Positions 11,801 to 26,800 of a DNA stretch of 64,000 nt are shown in pieces (the first letter of the stretch is position 1; every line of letters starts with the position of its first letter). The translations under genes and the position numbers were made by a program. The stretch spans positions 16,332,774 through 16,396,773 of the forward strand of contig CM050664.1 of the NCBI GenBank assembly GCA_027574665.1, in the 5' to 3' direction. The stretch is from Rhynochetos jubatus. Its lineage: Eukaryota > Chordata > Aves > Eurypygiformes > Rhynochetidae. Under the pieces are notes generated by a model, which saw nothing but the letters and a program-made list of their open reading frames with translations, had not been told where the DNA came from and did not search any database.

Positions 11801-14800
11801 CTGTGTTAGGGTAAAGAAAGGGTCGTTATGGTTCAGCCAGTTCAAGGCTGCCAATAACGCGATTTTCCCTGTGTCTGCTGTTCATGCAGTAGACAAAATT
11901 AGAGTGGTAAATCCACTGTAGGATGTCGGCTGGGCTCTTAGTTTTCCTCTGCGAGTTAGAAGACTACTTGTATGGAAGAGCACCCTCCCACCTGCACACG
12001 TGCAGCAGATCTCTGCGGGTCCAGCCTAGGACCTGGAGCACGTCTGGAGGATCTGCAGCCCTCGCTCTTGTCTCGGTCCTGCAGGCGCTGTGGACTCACG
12101 ACAACTCTGCTGTGGTCTACCCCTGCCACGCTGTTATAGTCACCCTGCAGATTCAAACTGGAGAGCAGAGGTTCTTCATTGGACACACAGATAAGGTGAG
12201 CATCCTCCCCTTTCAAAGCACTACAGCAGCGCTGTCCTTGTATCCCAGAGGTACCCCTTGTCCCGGTTCTCCTTCACAGCCTCTAACCTGGTGCTTCCCG
12301 CAGGTGTCGGCGCTGGCCTTCAACGGGAACAGCACCTTGCTGGCTTCGGTGCAGGCTGGTCCCCTGAGCGTGGGGCGACTCTGGGACTTCCGGGCTGGCA
12401 GCTGCCTCTCGGTGTTTAAAACCCCCGTCTGCTCCCTCTTGTCCCTGAGGTGAGTGTCGGCCTGGGCGCAGGGATGCGTTCGGGTGCGCTAAGTGTTGCA
12501 ACACGGCAGCTTGTTGGTGCTACTCGCGTGTGATGAACCAAGGGTGAGTTGTAGCTCTCCTCCAGCTGCCCATGTTTGCCACCGAGACCTGCTGGCAGCT
12601 GGCCCAGCGCAGCCGATACACTGCCAGCTCCCTCCTGAGCTCATCCCTTAGGTCTTGCAGTCTCCCCATACCTTGAACTTGGCTCCTTTTGTTCCCTGCT
12701 GGGATGCACTTGGGGTACAATGAGACGCATTTTACCAGCTGGCCTTTTCTTCCAGCTTCTCCCACAGCGGAGCCATTCTGTGTGGTGTCGGAAAGGATGG
12801 GCACGGCAAAACGGTGAGGACTGAAACTTGGGTTTGGACGTTTCCCTGCGAACAAGCAACATGAGTTGTCTCTTCTCCCAGATTACATGGTTATTTTGCT
12901 CTGGGCTTTCCTAGCCACGTTCTCTGTAGTCAGAGGGACATCCCTTTCCCGTTAGCTGTTTAGGGAACAATTCCCTTCTACCTGATGCTTGTGAGCATTT
13001 GCCTGCATGATCCTCCGCTGCAAGCAAACAACTCCTTTCGGAAGCAGACGGAGAGACCTTCTCGGGTTGAGCTTTGCGGCTGTTCCTGTCCCTGGTGTGG
13101 TCCCAGCAAGGAGCCAGCCAGGGGGATGAAGGCGGCTGTGTGATTCTGCCCGCACGCTGCAGGGATCGCCGCAGGCTCACACGCAGCATTGCCACCCGCC
13201 TCTGCAGCCGATCTGGCTCGTTGGGCTGAGGGTGGCACGTGTTTGTGTGGTATTTTGAGCTGGAAGGCTTGCAAGCATGTAGTGGAGGAATGGGAATTGA
13301 AATGGGAGGTTCGGCACTGACTAGAGCCCCAAAAGCCCTTTTTTTAATAGCATTTAGGGCAAGGGGCAAGGTTTAATCTTTCCGTTCTGAGCATCGCAGG
13401 CAGCGATGCTGGGCACTGAGGCTGCCACCCACTGATGCAGCGAGAGGATGACGCAGATCCCACACGTAGCAGTCAAAAATAAAATTGTTTTGTGGGACTG
13501 GGGGTTTTATATCTCGGTGGAACTGTTTTCATCCACCGATCCCTTATTGACAACCACCAGCAATTAGCTGTGCCATCACTAACCGCTTGCTGCCTGCAGG
13601 AAAAAACAAACAGCGCTCTGGTGCTTTTCCTGGCACGTGGCAGCGGTCCATGATCCGGGTGGGAGCTGGTGAGCTGAAACAGAGGAGCGGGGATCAACGG
13701 GGCGAAAGCAGGATGGGAGAACACAGAGTACAGGGGGGCTGGCGAGGGGCACCTCTCCCGCGGTGATGCCTCAGCCCGCCCTGGCCTTTGGGGTGATACT
13801 GGGTCTGTTTTAACACTGTTCTGAAACAGAGCATCACATCATCTGCGTTTCTTCACCCACTTTCCCCTTTCCTTTGGGGAAAGGGTTGGACTCTCTCGCC
13901 CTTCATTTTGGGCACCGTGAGCACACAAACCCGCATTGGGGCAAAGTGCTGCGGGAGCCGGTGCAGCAGGACACGTGCTGCCTCTGGCTCAGCCCCGGCA
14001 TAGCTCTTGTATCTCAGCAGACAGAGCTCCCACTCCTCTGTGGGTTTTCTTTCCAAGTCTGAGCTCTGTTGCCAGGCAGCCCTGGGATTTTAAAGCTATA
14101 ATTATGGATACCAGAAAAGTATATTGCTGTGAAGCTTTGCAAAACTGTCCTAAACCCTCTGTGTGAGAGGTTTTGTTTTTTTGGTTTTTTTTTTTCCCCC
14201 CTGCTTCAATTCTGTTATAGATACTTTGTGCCCAGCTCTGGAGCAGGCTCCTGTATGTGCAGCTGGTCAGCTGCTGCAATGAAAAGCTCTTTTACTGCCA
14301 AGGTTTCCTCGTTTGAGCAGCTCTGCCATCGTCTCTTCTTCCTTCAGATGGTGGTGGTGTGGAACGCTGCTCAGGTGACCCGGGGTGGAGAGGTGGCCAT
14401 GCTGGCCAAAGCACACACGGACGTGGATATCCAGGCCTTGAAGATTGCTTTTTTTGATGATACAAGGTAGCGTCCAAAGAAAATAAATCAAAAGCATTGG
14501 TTCTGGGATGGCTGCAGGAGGAATTGTGGTGCTGCAGCCGTCCGGTTGCCATTCCTGTTCTCTGTCCTCTGTGTTGGCTGGTGGCCTTGGTGGGACCTTT
14601 CACCAGCGGCTTGGAGAGTCCTGCCCTGGTCCTCACGCAGTCTCTCCCCGGGACAGGATGGTGTCGTGCGGCCGGGACAACGTCAGGCTGTGGCGAGTGC
14701 GGAATGGAGCACTGCGCTCGTGTCCCGTCAGTCTGGGCGAGTACCATTCCTTGGAGTTCACCGACCTGGCCTTCGAGGGTGGACACGTGGCTGAGCGGGA

Positions 14801-17800
14801 GCCGGAGGACCGCACGCTGTAAGGAGCTGCTGGGGTCTGCCATCACCCGTCCTCGGGGCAGCCTGCCGGGGGGGAACTCTGCGGTTCTCGGCTGTCTTTA
14901 GCAGCATCCTCTGCGTGAGTGTGGCCTTTTGCTTGGGCTTTCCCTGCAAAATATGGGTGCCTCGTGGACCTGGGAGAGCCTCTCCCCTCCTCAGCATGCT
15001 TCACTGCCCAGAAATGGTTCAGAATAGCCTGAGCAATGGGTCTTGCCTCTTGCCATGCTGGTGTTTTGGTGAATCTCTTCCCCAGTCTGAGGCATGTGGT
15101 TAGCTTTCTGTCGGCAGCGGGAGGAGTGTGGTACATATCACAGAGTCACAGACTGGTTTGGGTAGGAAGGGACCTTAAAGACCATCCAGTCCCACCCCCT
15201 GCCATGGGCAGGGACACCCTCCACTAGACCAGGTTGCTCCAAGCCTCATCCAGCCTGGCCTTGGACACTTCCAGGGATGGGGCATCCACAGCTTCTCTGG
15301 GCAACCCGTTCTTCTTGCACACAGAGAGGAAACATGCTTTGTTGCTGTGTTTTTCATTTTAATCATCAAGGCCAGCCCTTTTGCTACCACATACTGTTCC
15401 ATAAAGGCTGTTGGCTCAGTTGGCTCTGCCTTCCCCTGAGCTGTGTCCTGGGGCAGAGAGAGTTTTCTTTCTGAAGTCTATGCCGAGCTTTTGGCTCTTT
15501 TGCTGATTTAATGTTTCAAAGGGACAAGAAATAAACTAGGAAGCTCTGACTTGGTTGTAGATTTGTAGGGTAGCACTTGGAAAGGTGGCCTTGGACGCCT
15601 CATTGACCTGTTAGGTTACTGCGAACCATAATTGCTTTGCATCAGGCCGTTTAATGGGAAAACCAAGGCAGGGTTTTACTAAACCATGCTGGCACAGCTC
15701 CTCTCAACCCTGGGCTGCCAGAGCAGGGGTCTCTCTCCTTTACAGCTTTGTCTGCAGCAAGAGTGGCCACGTCCTGGAGGTGGACTACAAGAACGTCTGC
15801 ATGAGGAGCGCGCGACGGCTGCTGCCCGCACAGCGGCAGGACAAGGCAGGCGGCGGCGCAGGTAGGAGGGTCTGCAGGCAGGGAGGAGGGGACCAGGCAG
15901 GGAGCACCTCGACTATCATCAAGGTCAGAGATGAATTCAAATAAGTCTGGTAAAATAAACCAGCTTTTGACCTACTGCTAAGGATTATTTTGGGGTTGGT
16001 TAGATCATTGCGAACAGTTTGCCTCTGAAGTACTGTGAATAATCTTCCTTAGTCCAGCAAAGTATCATTTTAAGAAAGACTGTTAGCATTTTAAATGCTG
16101 ATTGCACTTTCAGAGAAACACTGCTTTTAGAAACATGAAACAAGGTCTTTAATTTGCTGATGAGAATCTTAATGTAGAGATGGAAAGAGAGCTAAGCAGA
16201 CCAATGAAAAAGATGAATTTGGGCATTTTGTCATTATTCAGCCTGCACAGAATGTTTGGGAAATCTTTGTGGCTGTATACTAAGTAGTACAGCTCTCAGC
16301 TCTTCCATTACTTTTAACAGTGGGAAGAATTCACTTTCAGGTGTGATCGCTGTGATATCTTAAAACTTAGTGCACAGTTTGCTTTGGCAAACTGAGCTAA
16401 TTAATCTAGAGCATGCCCCTTCGAGAGGTATGTAACTCCTGTTCTCACTTCGTGGGTGAGAAAATGCCCAGGAGGAGATGAAACAATGTCCTTGGGTGTC
16501 CTTCTGGTAGCAGTGCTGGCTCGTGCCAGTGCTTTGACCAACGAGAAGAACTAAAAAGATATCAAAACATCCGATGTTTTGTGTATCTGCATTTTTTCTT
16601 CCTTCTCATTATGCTGAAGAGAGGAGTTGAGAAATGGAAAGGAAAGGGGTTTGTATCTTGGACAGTTAATCTAGGACATCCTTTGCCCTGAAGAACCCTG
16701 CTCAAGGCAAAAAATATGGCAGGGTTTAACAAATGGTAAGGATTTTCGTGCCTGGCGTGAGGTGCACGGTGGTAAAGAGGAGAGCTGATAAGGGATGGGG
16801 ACTGAGCATGTTTTGAGCCCTGAGAAGGGCTAGCTGGGACTCTTCAGCCTATGGGATCAGTCACCATTGGGATTCCTGGTTCCGGCTTCTGAGACTTCAG
16901 CCGCTGGTGGCAGTGGACCAGTGGACTCGGCTCTTGGATGGGACAACCCTCAGTTTGAGTTTTTTTTGTTTCAGCTGTACAAGGGAGTGTCGTTCTTTGT
17001 TTTCAGGACCTGGGATCGCTATAAACAGTATTAGCATCTCCTCAACCTTCTGTGCCACGGGTTCAGAAGATGGCTACCTGCGGCTCTGGCCACTGGACTT
17101 CACTGCCGTTGTCTTAGAGGCAGGTGAGTAGAGCTGGGAGCGGTGCTTCCGAGCGCTGCATCTCCACCAGCCTGCTGCTCTGAAGCCAGAGCTCCACTGT
17201 CATGTCTCCTAAAGCAATTCTCATGAACGAGGTCATCTTTTACACCCGCTGTCTCTAGAGGTGGCTGGCTCGGAAGCCTTTTACTTCAATAGCAATTATT
17301 CATGTTCACTCTTGAACTTGTAGGAGAAAGGCAGGATCTCCTGGGTGAGAGCAGGCACTCCGTCTTGATTTCTGTGCACTTGTACCCATGGCTCATTTGT
17401 CCATGAAAAATTAGGGGAGAAGTCAAGCAGTTCTTCACTCTTTATGAAACAATCATCGTAACAGCAGAGCCTGGGGACTTGTAGAAAAGGCAGAGACCAA
17501 TTTGTCACTAAACTCAAACCTGCAAGCGTTCAGTCTTCAGCCACAGAATCACAGACTGGTTTGGGTTGGAAGGGACCTTAAAGATCACCTAGTTCCAACT
17601 CTCCTAGGGGACACCCTCCACTAGACCAGGTTGCTCCAAGCCTCATCCAGCCTGGCCTTAGACACTTCCAGGGATGGGGCATCCACAGCTTCTCTGGGCA
17701 ACCTGTCCCAGTGCCTCACCACCTTCTCCAGGAACAATTTCTTCCTGATGTCCAATCTAAACCTCTCCACTTTCAATTTAAACCTGTTACCCCTTGTCCT

Positions 17801-20800
17801 GTCACTACAGGCCCTTGTAAAAAGACAAGGGATGCTCATTCCTGCATGTGTTACTTTCCTAAATGTGAATCTGGTTTGGTGGCTATGGTCCAGCTCCTGC
17901 CGCCGCTTTTCCAGGGTGGGTTTTTCTGACTCCTGTGTCTTTCCCCAGAGCATGAGGCTCCAGTGAGTTCTGTCTCCATCAGCCTGGACAGCCGCAAAGT
18001 CTTGTGCACAACCACCACTGGGAATCTGGGCTACCTGGATATCCAGTCCCGGGACTATAACACCCTCATGCGCTCTCACGAGGACTCCGTTTTGGCATTC
18101 TCTGTGGAGGGGATTTGGAAGCGGATGGCAACGGTGTCTCAGGATAATACCATCAGAGTCTGGGACCTCGTCTCCATGCAGCAGGTCGGTGAGACGAGTC
18201 AGTAGGTGTCTCGCGTTTATTAATAGTCTGTTCAGTCTGGTTAGTAAAGCTCCTCAGTTCAAGAGCCCTTAAATGTCCTCCCTGAAGCATGGGCAAGAAA
18301 TCCTTTGGACTGAGAGTTTTGGCTTCATGCACAGTTTGGCCTTACTTCTGAAGATATTGTTAAACAATCATATTTTCTTATCCTCTTTCTTTGGAATATT
18401 GCTTTTTAACACAAAACACAATACCCAAGGGCTTTATCTAAATGCCCAAAGACTCAGGACTTGGCTGGGTTTTAGATCCACGCAGGCAGGATGAGATTAG
18501 TGTTGTGGGCCACGCTACCGGTGGAGGTCCGAGGCTGTTTTGTTGCGAGGTGCGGCTGGCAGGTAGAGCTTTATCCAGCTTTGTGCCTGCGGCGCCTCTC
18601 TTCCCCGCAGCTCTACGACTTCACGGCTGCAGAGGAGATGCCGTGTGCCGTGGCCTTTCACCCTGCCCAGGAGATCCTGGCCTGTGGCTTTGACAGCGGG
18701 ATGGTGCGGACCTTCAGCCTGGCCGCCTCCCATCTCCTGGTGGAGCACAAGTAAGCGCTTGCAGTGGGAGCTGCACTGGGGCAGGGGGGGATCTAACTGG
18801 GTGTCCTGGCAAGAGCCACAGCGCTAATCGTGGAGGTGGGAAAAGCGCTTTTCTTGATCTCAAGCATCCCTGCGTCGCAGCTGGTTGGTTTCAGGCAGGG
18901 ACAGCCTGCTGTGCCAAGGCTCTGAGTGGTAAAAGTCCAACCTACGAAGGTTCTGAGGGCTTTCTTTAGGAATTCCCAGTGGACAGTTGGCCAAGAGTAG
19001 GAAAAGGCTTGTCCTAGAGAGCAGCTGAACAAGGAGCCCTTGTGTGGGTAGCGGAGGGCGCTCCAAAGGGAGAGGGAGCACGTCCCATCCCGGGACAGCT
19101 GGAGTGCTGCACTTCCTGCTCGGTTTTCACAAAAGTTGGAGGGTTTGTTGTCCTGGGCAGCTGCAGGTGTAAGCTCGGTGGGGTCCTCTGCCTCCCCCTG
19201 GTTATTTTACTCTTCTGCGTTCTTCACCTTGCCACTGTATTCCGGATTTTCTTTGTTCTCCTCCCCTTTCTCATGTTTTCTGCCTTCTTTCAGGCAGCAC
19301 CGCACTGTGATCACTGGTCTGACCTTCTCTCCAGATGGCAATTTCATGTTCAGCTCCTGTTTGCAGGGAACTCTGGCTCTTTACAGCTGTATGGCACAGA
19401 AAAGCCATGTCCTGAGAGTCCTGGGTAAGACTCTGGCCGTGTGGGTAGCCTTTCTTCTTTTGTTTTTTCAGTAGCACAGACATCCTAGTACCAGGGCCAA
19501 AGCAGACTCAGCCTACTCAGAGAGATTTTTCTGATGAACCTCCTGAGCTGTGTCACTTGTCACGTATCTGTGAGCGAACCTTAGTGACTGCCACCCCTTC
19601 CCTACCCGTCCCGGTTCAAACGCCCTTAGTTTGGTCGGTGTTTTGATTTCACAAATGGGGTGGAATCGCAGAGACCTGCCTTTCCAGGTCTGGGCTCAAC
19701 AGTGCAGTGCCTAGAAGCAACACAAAGAGTCTCCCTACTTATTCATGACCAAGCCCTGATTTATTTTCCATTCTGTGGTTCTGCAAGTTTAATTTGTTTC
19801 AACTGGATCGCTTCCCTGATCCTGCCTGCAGCACAGTGCTGGTGCACAGGGAGGGTGCGAAGGGGAAGCGGTGCAGGGGGAAGACAGTTTGGAAACGTTA
19901 ATGTCACGTTTCATGTACGCTTGGGAAATGAGCTGCAGCAGCACAAGCTTGGGCAGGGAAAGGGAGTTGTACTGGACGATGGGGCAGGATCCTCCTCTTT
20001 GTACCTTAAGAAGTGTGCAGTTGAAGGAAGCAGAGGAGGAACAGGGGCTTGGAGAGATCGGGAAATTAGTCCAAAATCACCTGGTTTTGATGTCAGTGCT
20101 GCAGCTGGACCATCACATTTTGACTCTGCTCTGAACCCATGTTCACTGCCTGGCCATGTTCCAGGGACAGATCAGTGCGATTTTGGTGGTGGAATTAGAG
20201 AATCGCTCTGATTTCTGTGGTTTTTTTAGACCTTTGGGCCTGTCTGCCCACCAGCCTGACATCAGCGTGGTGGGGTTCAGCACTGACTTCATTCTGCGCA
20301 GGGTTCGGACGCCCAGGCTGCAGCTGAGATATCGCACTCCTAGCTCCTTGTCACAGCTTCTTGTAACGTTAAAAAATAAACACTAAAATCAATTTTATTC
20401 CCTTGACTTTGTTCTGCTTTCCTGGCAAACACTGCTCATTCAGTCAGGCGACAAGACGTGTATCTGAACCTTGTCTTTGAGGCGGTGCGCTGTGCGCTTT
20501 GGGTGTTGCAGGTAAAATTTGTAGCATCTTCTACAACAGAGTTTGCTTCTTGCTCAGGCCGGAGCATTAACCCAAGGCTGATTCAGAGGCAGGAGAAGCT
20601 GCAGCTACTGGTCAGCAGCACCATTGCAGAGCGAGCTGGCTGCAGCATGGGCTTTGCTCCTCTTCTCACTCTCCCTCTCTTGCTGTGCCCTCAGGCAATG
20701 TAGTGGCCCGGGATGCTGGGAGTGGTCCGGATGCTTTGGTGGTCAGTGGGGACAGCCGTCTCTTGGCCTTCGTGGGTCCCTCCAAATACGTTGTGACCGT

Positions 20801-23800
20801 GATGGAGGCCTGCTCTCTGGATGAGGTATCCAGTGGGCTCTTCTTGTTCCAGGGGGAGGGTGGGAGGGCAGTAGGGTGCCACAGGCTGGAGGGGAAATTC
20901 CCATAGGCTGCAGCAGATGAGGTAGACCAAGGCCTTGGGCACCAGCAGTGTTGGAGAGGACCCTTCCCCACACAGCAGACGCTTGCTCGGGGTCCTTACA
21001 GTGAGGTTTGTTTTCCATTCTGAGCGATAGAAGCAACAAAGTCAAGGTTTTTTCTTTTCTGGCTTCATTCCCCTCTAGAAAGATAATTCGGAGAACCCTT
21101 GTGTAGTCTGTCAGCTCCAACTCCTCTTTGTGAGCTGCTCTTCTGGGCAGTAGGGGCATTGCCTGGACCCTGCAGCCCCTCCTGAAGTGGGAAGGGTCTG
21201 GGCAACTCCGTAGCCTTGTGTTAGGAGAGCCACAAGAGCAATCCCGAGGCTTCTGCAGTATTTGTTCCAGGATGTTTATTCAGTAGCTCCTTGTTTCACA
21301 GCTGCTGAGGGTAGACATCAGCATCCTCGACTTGAACAGCACGACCTTGGACACCGTGGTGAGAGTCTGCTTTGCTCCGGTGCCTCGAGGCGAGCTCCTG
21401 GTGTCCACTGCTTCCAATAAAATCCTCGTACTTGATGCAAAAACGGGACGACTGGTGCGAGAGGTAGGACACGGCAAAATTCATGCGCTGAGGTCTCACC
21501 TTGGGCCCTTCATGACACTGTAGAAGGCTAAACAAGAGAAGAGCTCATCCTGGAGTTCACAGGCTTCAGAGAAACATGAGTGGCAAGCTCGTAGCTGTCC
21601 TGGTATGGTTGTGCTCAGGCTGAGCCTGAGCTTGTCCTTGTTTTCCGTGCTGTCACACTCCTGTTCTCCTGCTGAAGTGTAAGTAAGGACCCAGACTGAC
21701 TCAGTTAATGCTCCTGGTGCCATTTCTTGTCCTCAGGTCTCTCCCGTGCACAAGCAGTCCTGTTCTTCCTTGGCGCTGAGCAACGACGGCAGGTACCTGC
21801 TCACTGCTGGCGACAAGGTTATCAAAGTGTGGGACTATCAGATGCGCTTCGATATCAACTTCCAGGTACTGCCCACAAAGGGAGGAGAGGGGGCTGATGT
21901 TGCCCTCATCAAGTATTTCTGATTCCCTGGAGAAGAGGATGCCCTGTGTGACTCGGCTCAGTGTCCTCACTCCCAGTTTGCCCAGTTAGCTGAGAAACAC
22001 AGCCACCACCTTTGAATAACGCCCGGCACTGAGCACGGGCTGGGGCTGCCAAAGTCCTGCACATGGCAAGACACTCTGTGAAGGACAGAGGTGGCGGTTA
22101 CCTCTGTGCAAGGAACAGAGCCACCAAGAGAAGAAAATGGCTTGTTCGGGGTGTTAGAGGCATTAAGAGCTAGTACAAGACCTTGGGGGTTTTCAGCATC
22201 TGCTTGTTTCTCCAGATCAGTGTGGTGAAGCTCAGCCCTAGGTCTGAGCACTGTAGGTGGGGTGCTGGCCTCTTGGAGGACCTTCCGCTGAGGCATGAAG
22301 ACACTGTGCAGGGCAGGGAGTGGAGTAACCACCATCCTGGTAGGACAGACATGATGACAGAGAAGTCCAGGGTGTGCTCTGTCCCAGGTGTACATCGGCC
22401 ACTCGGAGCCAGTGCGCCAGGTGGCCTTCACCCCTGACCAACGGCACGTCATCAGCGTTGGAGATGCCATCTTCCTCTGGGATTTCCTGGCTCTGCCTGC
22501 GGAGAGGTCACCCCCAGCCTGGTAAGTGCACAGTGCTGGGCCGGGCCTTCCTCTGCTTCCCGTCGCCTCCCCGTAACACTGTTCTCCTTGCCTTTCTAGG
22601 GCTTGCTCCTCTGAGTCTGTTCTGCTGCCAGGAGCAGGTGAGTTTGCCTCCCCTGTGAGTTGTGCTGGCCGGCACATCATGGCAGAGGGTAGGGCTTGGG
22701 GGTTTTTGGTTCCTTCCCTGAGGGAGGAACGTAGTGGGGAGGTTAACCAGCTAATTAGCCCCAGAAGACAATCTTCAATTAACTAGCACCTCTCAGTGGG
22801 ATTCTGCAAGGAGGGGATGTGCTGAGCAGAATCACTCTGGGTCTTCTGGAGGTCTTTCAGCTTTTGTCTGCTGTTTCTCCCTGCCTCCATCTCTTCTGTC
22901 TTCTTTTTCCTTGCCCTTGCTGTCCCTCTCTTTCTTGAAGGACGGAGAAGTGGCTTCTCCTGTGTAGGAGGAAGCTGGAGAAATGAGTTTGGAGGTATCG
23001 CCATTGATCAGCACAGGAGGATGAGAGGATCTAAGGGATGAAGGAAGTTACCCAAACCCTTTTCTGTTTGCAGAAGGGAGCGCTGGGAAGCTAAAGGATG
23101 CCTCTGAGACACCTCGGCAGATGGTGCCTCTTCCGTTGTTGTCCTCGCCACCGTGTTTGGATGTCAGCTCTGTCCACCAAGCAGGATGTCAAAGTAAGAG
23201 GAACTGCTTGCAGGAAGGGGGAAAATAAATCTTGTTTTAGGGAAAAACTCCTTGCCTAGTTCAGCAGCATTCTTGGAGTCCTCCCCACCTGTGAGCTCCT
23301 TCCAGCAGACTGACAGGCCAGTCTCTGCTTTCCTCTCCCTAACTCAGAAAAAGCCATCTGGAGGTGTTGGGGTTCAACGCTGCTTTATCCTCTGCCTCCT
23401 CTGTACACTAAGCTGCTGGCACAGCTTCTCTGAGGACTGGGGAAATAGCCTTGCTGGACATACCCAGTAGGAAGTGTCTGCCTTGCCCTCCGCTCTAACA
23501 GATGGGCTGTTACACAGAGCAGGAGAATAACACTGCCAGAATTTAGGGTGGGTCACACGTGAAGCAGTCCTGAAGGACACGGATGGCTCTGTCCTGCCAC
23601 TAATTTTTCTCTTCAGGTATTTTCTCTGAGTCAGACAAAGAGGAGGAAGCAGATCTGCCAGGCAGCAGCAGGATGGAGGTGAACGGAACCAAAGATGCCT
23701 CGGTCCTTGTGGTGGAGTCGGTCAGGAGTGAGGAGCTTGTTGTGAGGCAGGAGAGCGTGAGGTCTCCTGCAGAATCGGCAAACGGTAAACCAGGGGTATT

Positions 23801-26800
23801 CCCATTTTGTACCGAGCTTGGCTTCCTAGGAGCATGGTGTGTGCAGGCCTGCATGGCAGCTTGGGCTGTATAGATCATTATTAATGTGGTCGGATCGACC
23901 TGGATGTGTGCTTTGAGTTGTAAGATGAAGGGCAGCAATGTGTTCCTCGAGGCTCTTCCCTTGGGTGTGATTTACCACGGGAAGTCAGTATCGGGAGAAA
24001 CTCCTGTTGCCCCCCAAGACTGCTTGTTCTGGCTCTTTCCATGCTGCTGCTTCTAGGCACGCCAGAAGCCCCTCTTCAGTGTGCAGCCAATATCATCTCT
24101 GTGGCACGTTCTATTAAACCCAGCTGAAATTAAAGCTCCCAGTGTCGCTATTAATAGATGCACAGCCTCAAAGCTGCAGCAGTTCGTGGCGAGGTGCCAG
24201 AAGCAGGCAGCTGCCAGCGCTCAGCCCCCGGCAGGACTCGTTGGAAAGCTTTAACATAAAACTCTGCCTCCGCCACTCTCGTTAAGGACCTCTTTCTAGC
24301 TACGTGGCTGATGCTTTCACAGTGATGCCCAGGGCACGCGGCGTGGGTGCCCTTAGGCTGTTTGCAGTGTGGTGTGGCTGAAGAGGGTGATGGGGGGAGA
24401 CGGATGTTCCTCCTGTGCTCCTGGAAAGCTGGTGCTTTTCCTACGGCCAGTCATGTGGGAGCACGTGTGATGCTGCAGTCCGATTTTTTTTGCCTCGTGT
24501 GTGGGTATGCACACAGCATCTGGATGGAGAGCAAGCCACAGCCTGGCTGCTGCCCCTGAACCACTCCTGGGAGCAGCTTCCCATAGGTTCTCTTTTCTTC
24601 TTTGTGTGGCAGAACCCAGAAAGGAAACCAAAACTCTCAAATCCCAGTGCTCTGTCCGCCCGGATTCCTACCGACATTTCACTCCTCGCTTTAAGGCATC
24701 GGTGCTCCCCCAGGTGAGAGTTGTGCCGGGGCTGGTTGCCTGGGCAGGTGATGCATTTCGGGGTTCGGGGTAGGTGAATTTTCCCAATTGTTTCAGTTTC
24801 CTTTGCTTGAAAGCGATTCGTGAAACATACCCCTGGGCCTGATGTGCAGTTAGAATCCCTTAACATTAGTCCCGCTCTCTTCTCTATAAGCAGCTCTTCC
24901 CAGACTAGTAAAAAGTGAGTTGCGTTCAGCTCTTTCTCTGTTAATCTGCATACATTTTGATTCCAAAGGAATGGAAATGGCATGTGCTATTGAAAGCGAA
25001 AGATGAGTGAGCAATGGAGTGATTCATCACGCACCCATATTTGCGAGCAGATGCGTTGGCAGCGCAGGCTGGGGAAGGCAATCCATCGAGCGTCATGAAG
25101 ATAGTCAAGGCACAGCTCTCGCTGTTAACAAACAGAGCAATAATAAAACAGAAACTTAACCTTTTCCTAAGCTCTGCTCTTGGTGGTGCTGGGAGAAAAG
25201 CTGTGTTTAGCTTGCACCCTCAGCTCTCTCCTCTGTCCCTCCACCTGCTAGCATTTTTCCTCCCCTCGCTGTCTCCCTATTGAAACATCTACATCCCCAA
25301 ATCAGCAAACCCCTTTGAACTCTTTCCCAGCAGGATTAGCAGCTGCTCATCGGCTGGGCAGTTGCTGCCAGCCTGTTTTGTGCCCCGTCCGAAAGCATCT
25401 GGGCCTGGTTTTGCTGGTGCGCTTTCTCTTTCTGGTATTCGTCCGTCGATGTGTTGAACTGTGTGACTGTTGGCGCGATGTGTGCGTGGTGTGCGGGAGG
25501 ACGCGCATGTGCTCGCGCATGCTTTTTCTTACGTGGATGTTGAATGTACCTGACCGGTTCGTCCTTCTAGAGCTTATTTTAAAGCCGGTGTCTATTTTTC
25601 TTGCAGAGTTTCTTATCTCCTCCAGCTGGTAGCGAGTACTTGAAGCTGAAGGCAGTAATCGGCTACAATGGGAACGGCAGAGGGAATATGGTGTGGAACC
25701 CGGACACAGGTACACGGGAAGGCTCTGGAGGGGCGGGAGGTGTGCATACTGAGCTATGTTTATGACCTGCAGCTGTTGGGTTGGGATCTTTTGCTTTAAC
25801 ACAGGAGTTCTTTGCGCTGGTAAAGTCCAGTCACCCTTCTTTGCTGTTGGCAAATATTAGTTGGTACGGGCAGGCGCAGGCCTCAGTTGGTGAGTGGATA
25901 GAGCAGAAGGGCAGGCTCTCACAGAGGCCTCCAGCCTCCTTTGCCCGGGCTGGGGTGATGCCCAACAGCTTTGCTTTGCTCAAGTTAGGGGACATGAGAT
26001 TTCTCCTTATTCCACTCTCAGCCTGATGGGAAGGATGCTGGCAGGCTGCACAGAAGAGTCAGCTTTTATGTATTACTGGGAAGAAAACCCCATTTTTCGG
26101 CACTGCGATGTAGGTTGTAGTGGGTTCTGGGCATGAAAATGTCCCATCTCCTCCTCCTCTGCTAGGCTTCTTCGCCTACTCATGTGGCTGCATCATCGTG
26201 GTTGAAGACCTGCACTCAGGGTCACAGAATCACTGGCTTGGCCATGCAGAGGAGATCTCTACGCTCGCCATCAGCCACGATGCCCAGGTTGGAGAGGCTT
26301 CCGCTGCCCCGGGCTGGGTGTTGTCGGTGTTGCTTTGGGCTAAAGGACTGTCAAGGACTAAAATATCGCTTATCCGTTGCTGCTTCTGCACGGAGACCTG
26401 GGGTTATGGAAATAAAATAAATGGGTTTGGAACTTAGCTGTCCGTTGTGCTGGCTCAGAGTGACGGTACAGGCTTCTCCCTTCCTCTGGGTGATGCTACC
26501 GTGCCCTCCTGCTGTCGGCTGGTGGTTGTTCTCGCAGAATTTTTCATTTGCCAACCACATTGCTTTAATTTGAGACTAATGGTTGCTGACTAACTAACTA
26601 ATGAAGTATTCGCTAATTATTTACCAAGGTCTCAGTGACAACATATCGTTCTGTTAGGTTCTTGCCTCTGCCTCGGGAAAGAGGAATGGAGACTCCCATT
26701 GCCAGATCTGCATCTGGAACGTCCAGGATGGGGTTTGCACAGCCAGTCTCTTCCATCATGAGACCCAAGTACAAGCCATGGCCTTCTCTCAGGATGACAG

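Noticed and set aside
20370-20385. Intronic AATAAA motifs in WDR90 (also near 7323, 14480, 23224 and 26410) as gene ends
   Set aside because: Downstream exons continue in frame and no open 3'-terminal exon with supporting context was seen; these motifs are common by chance.
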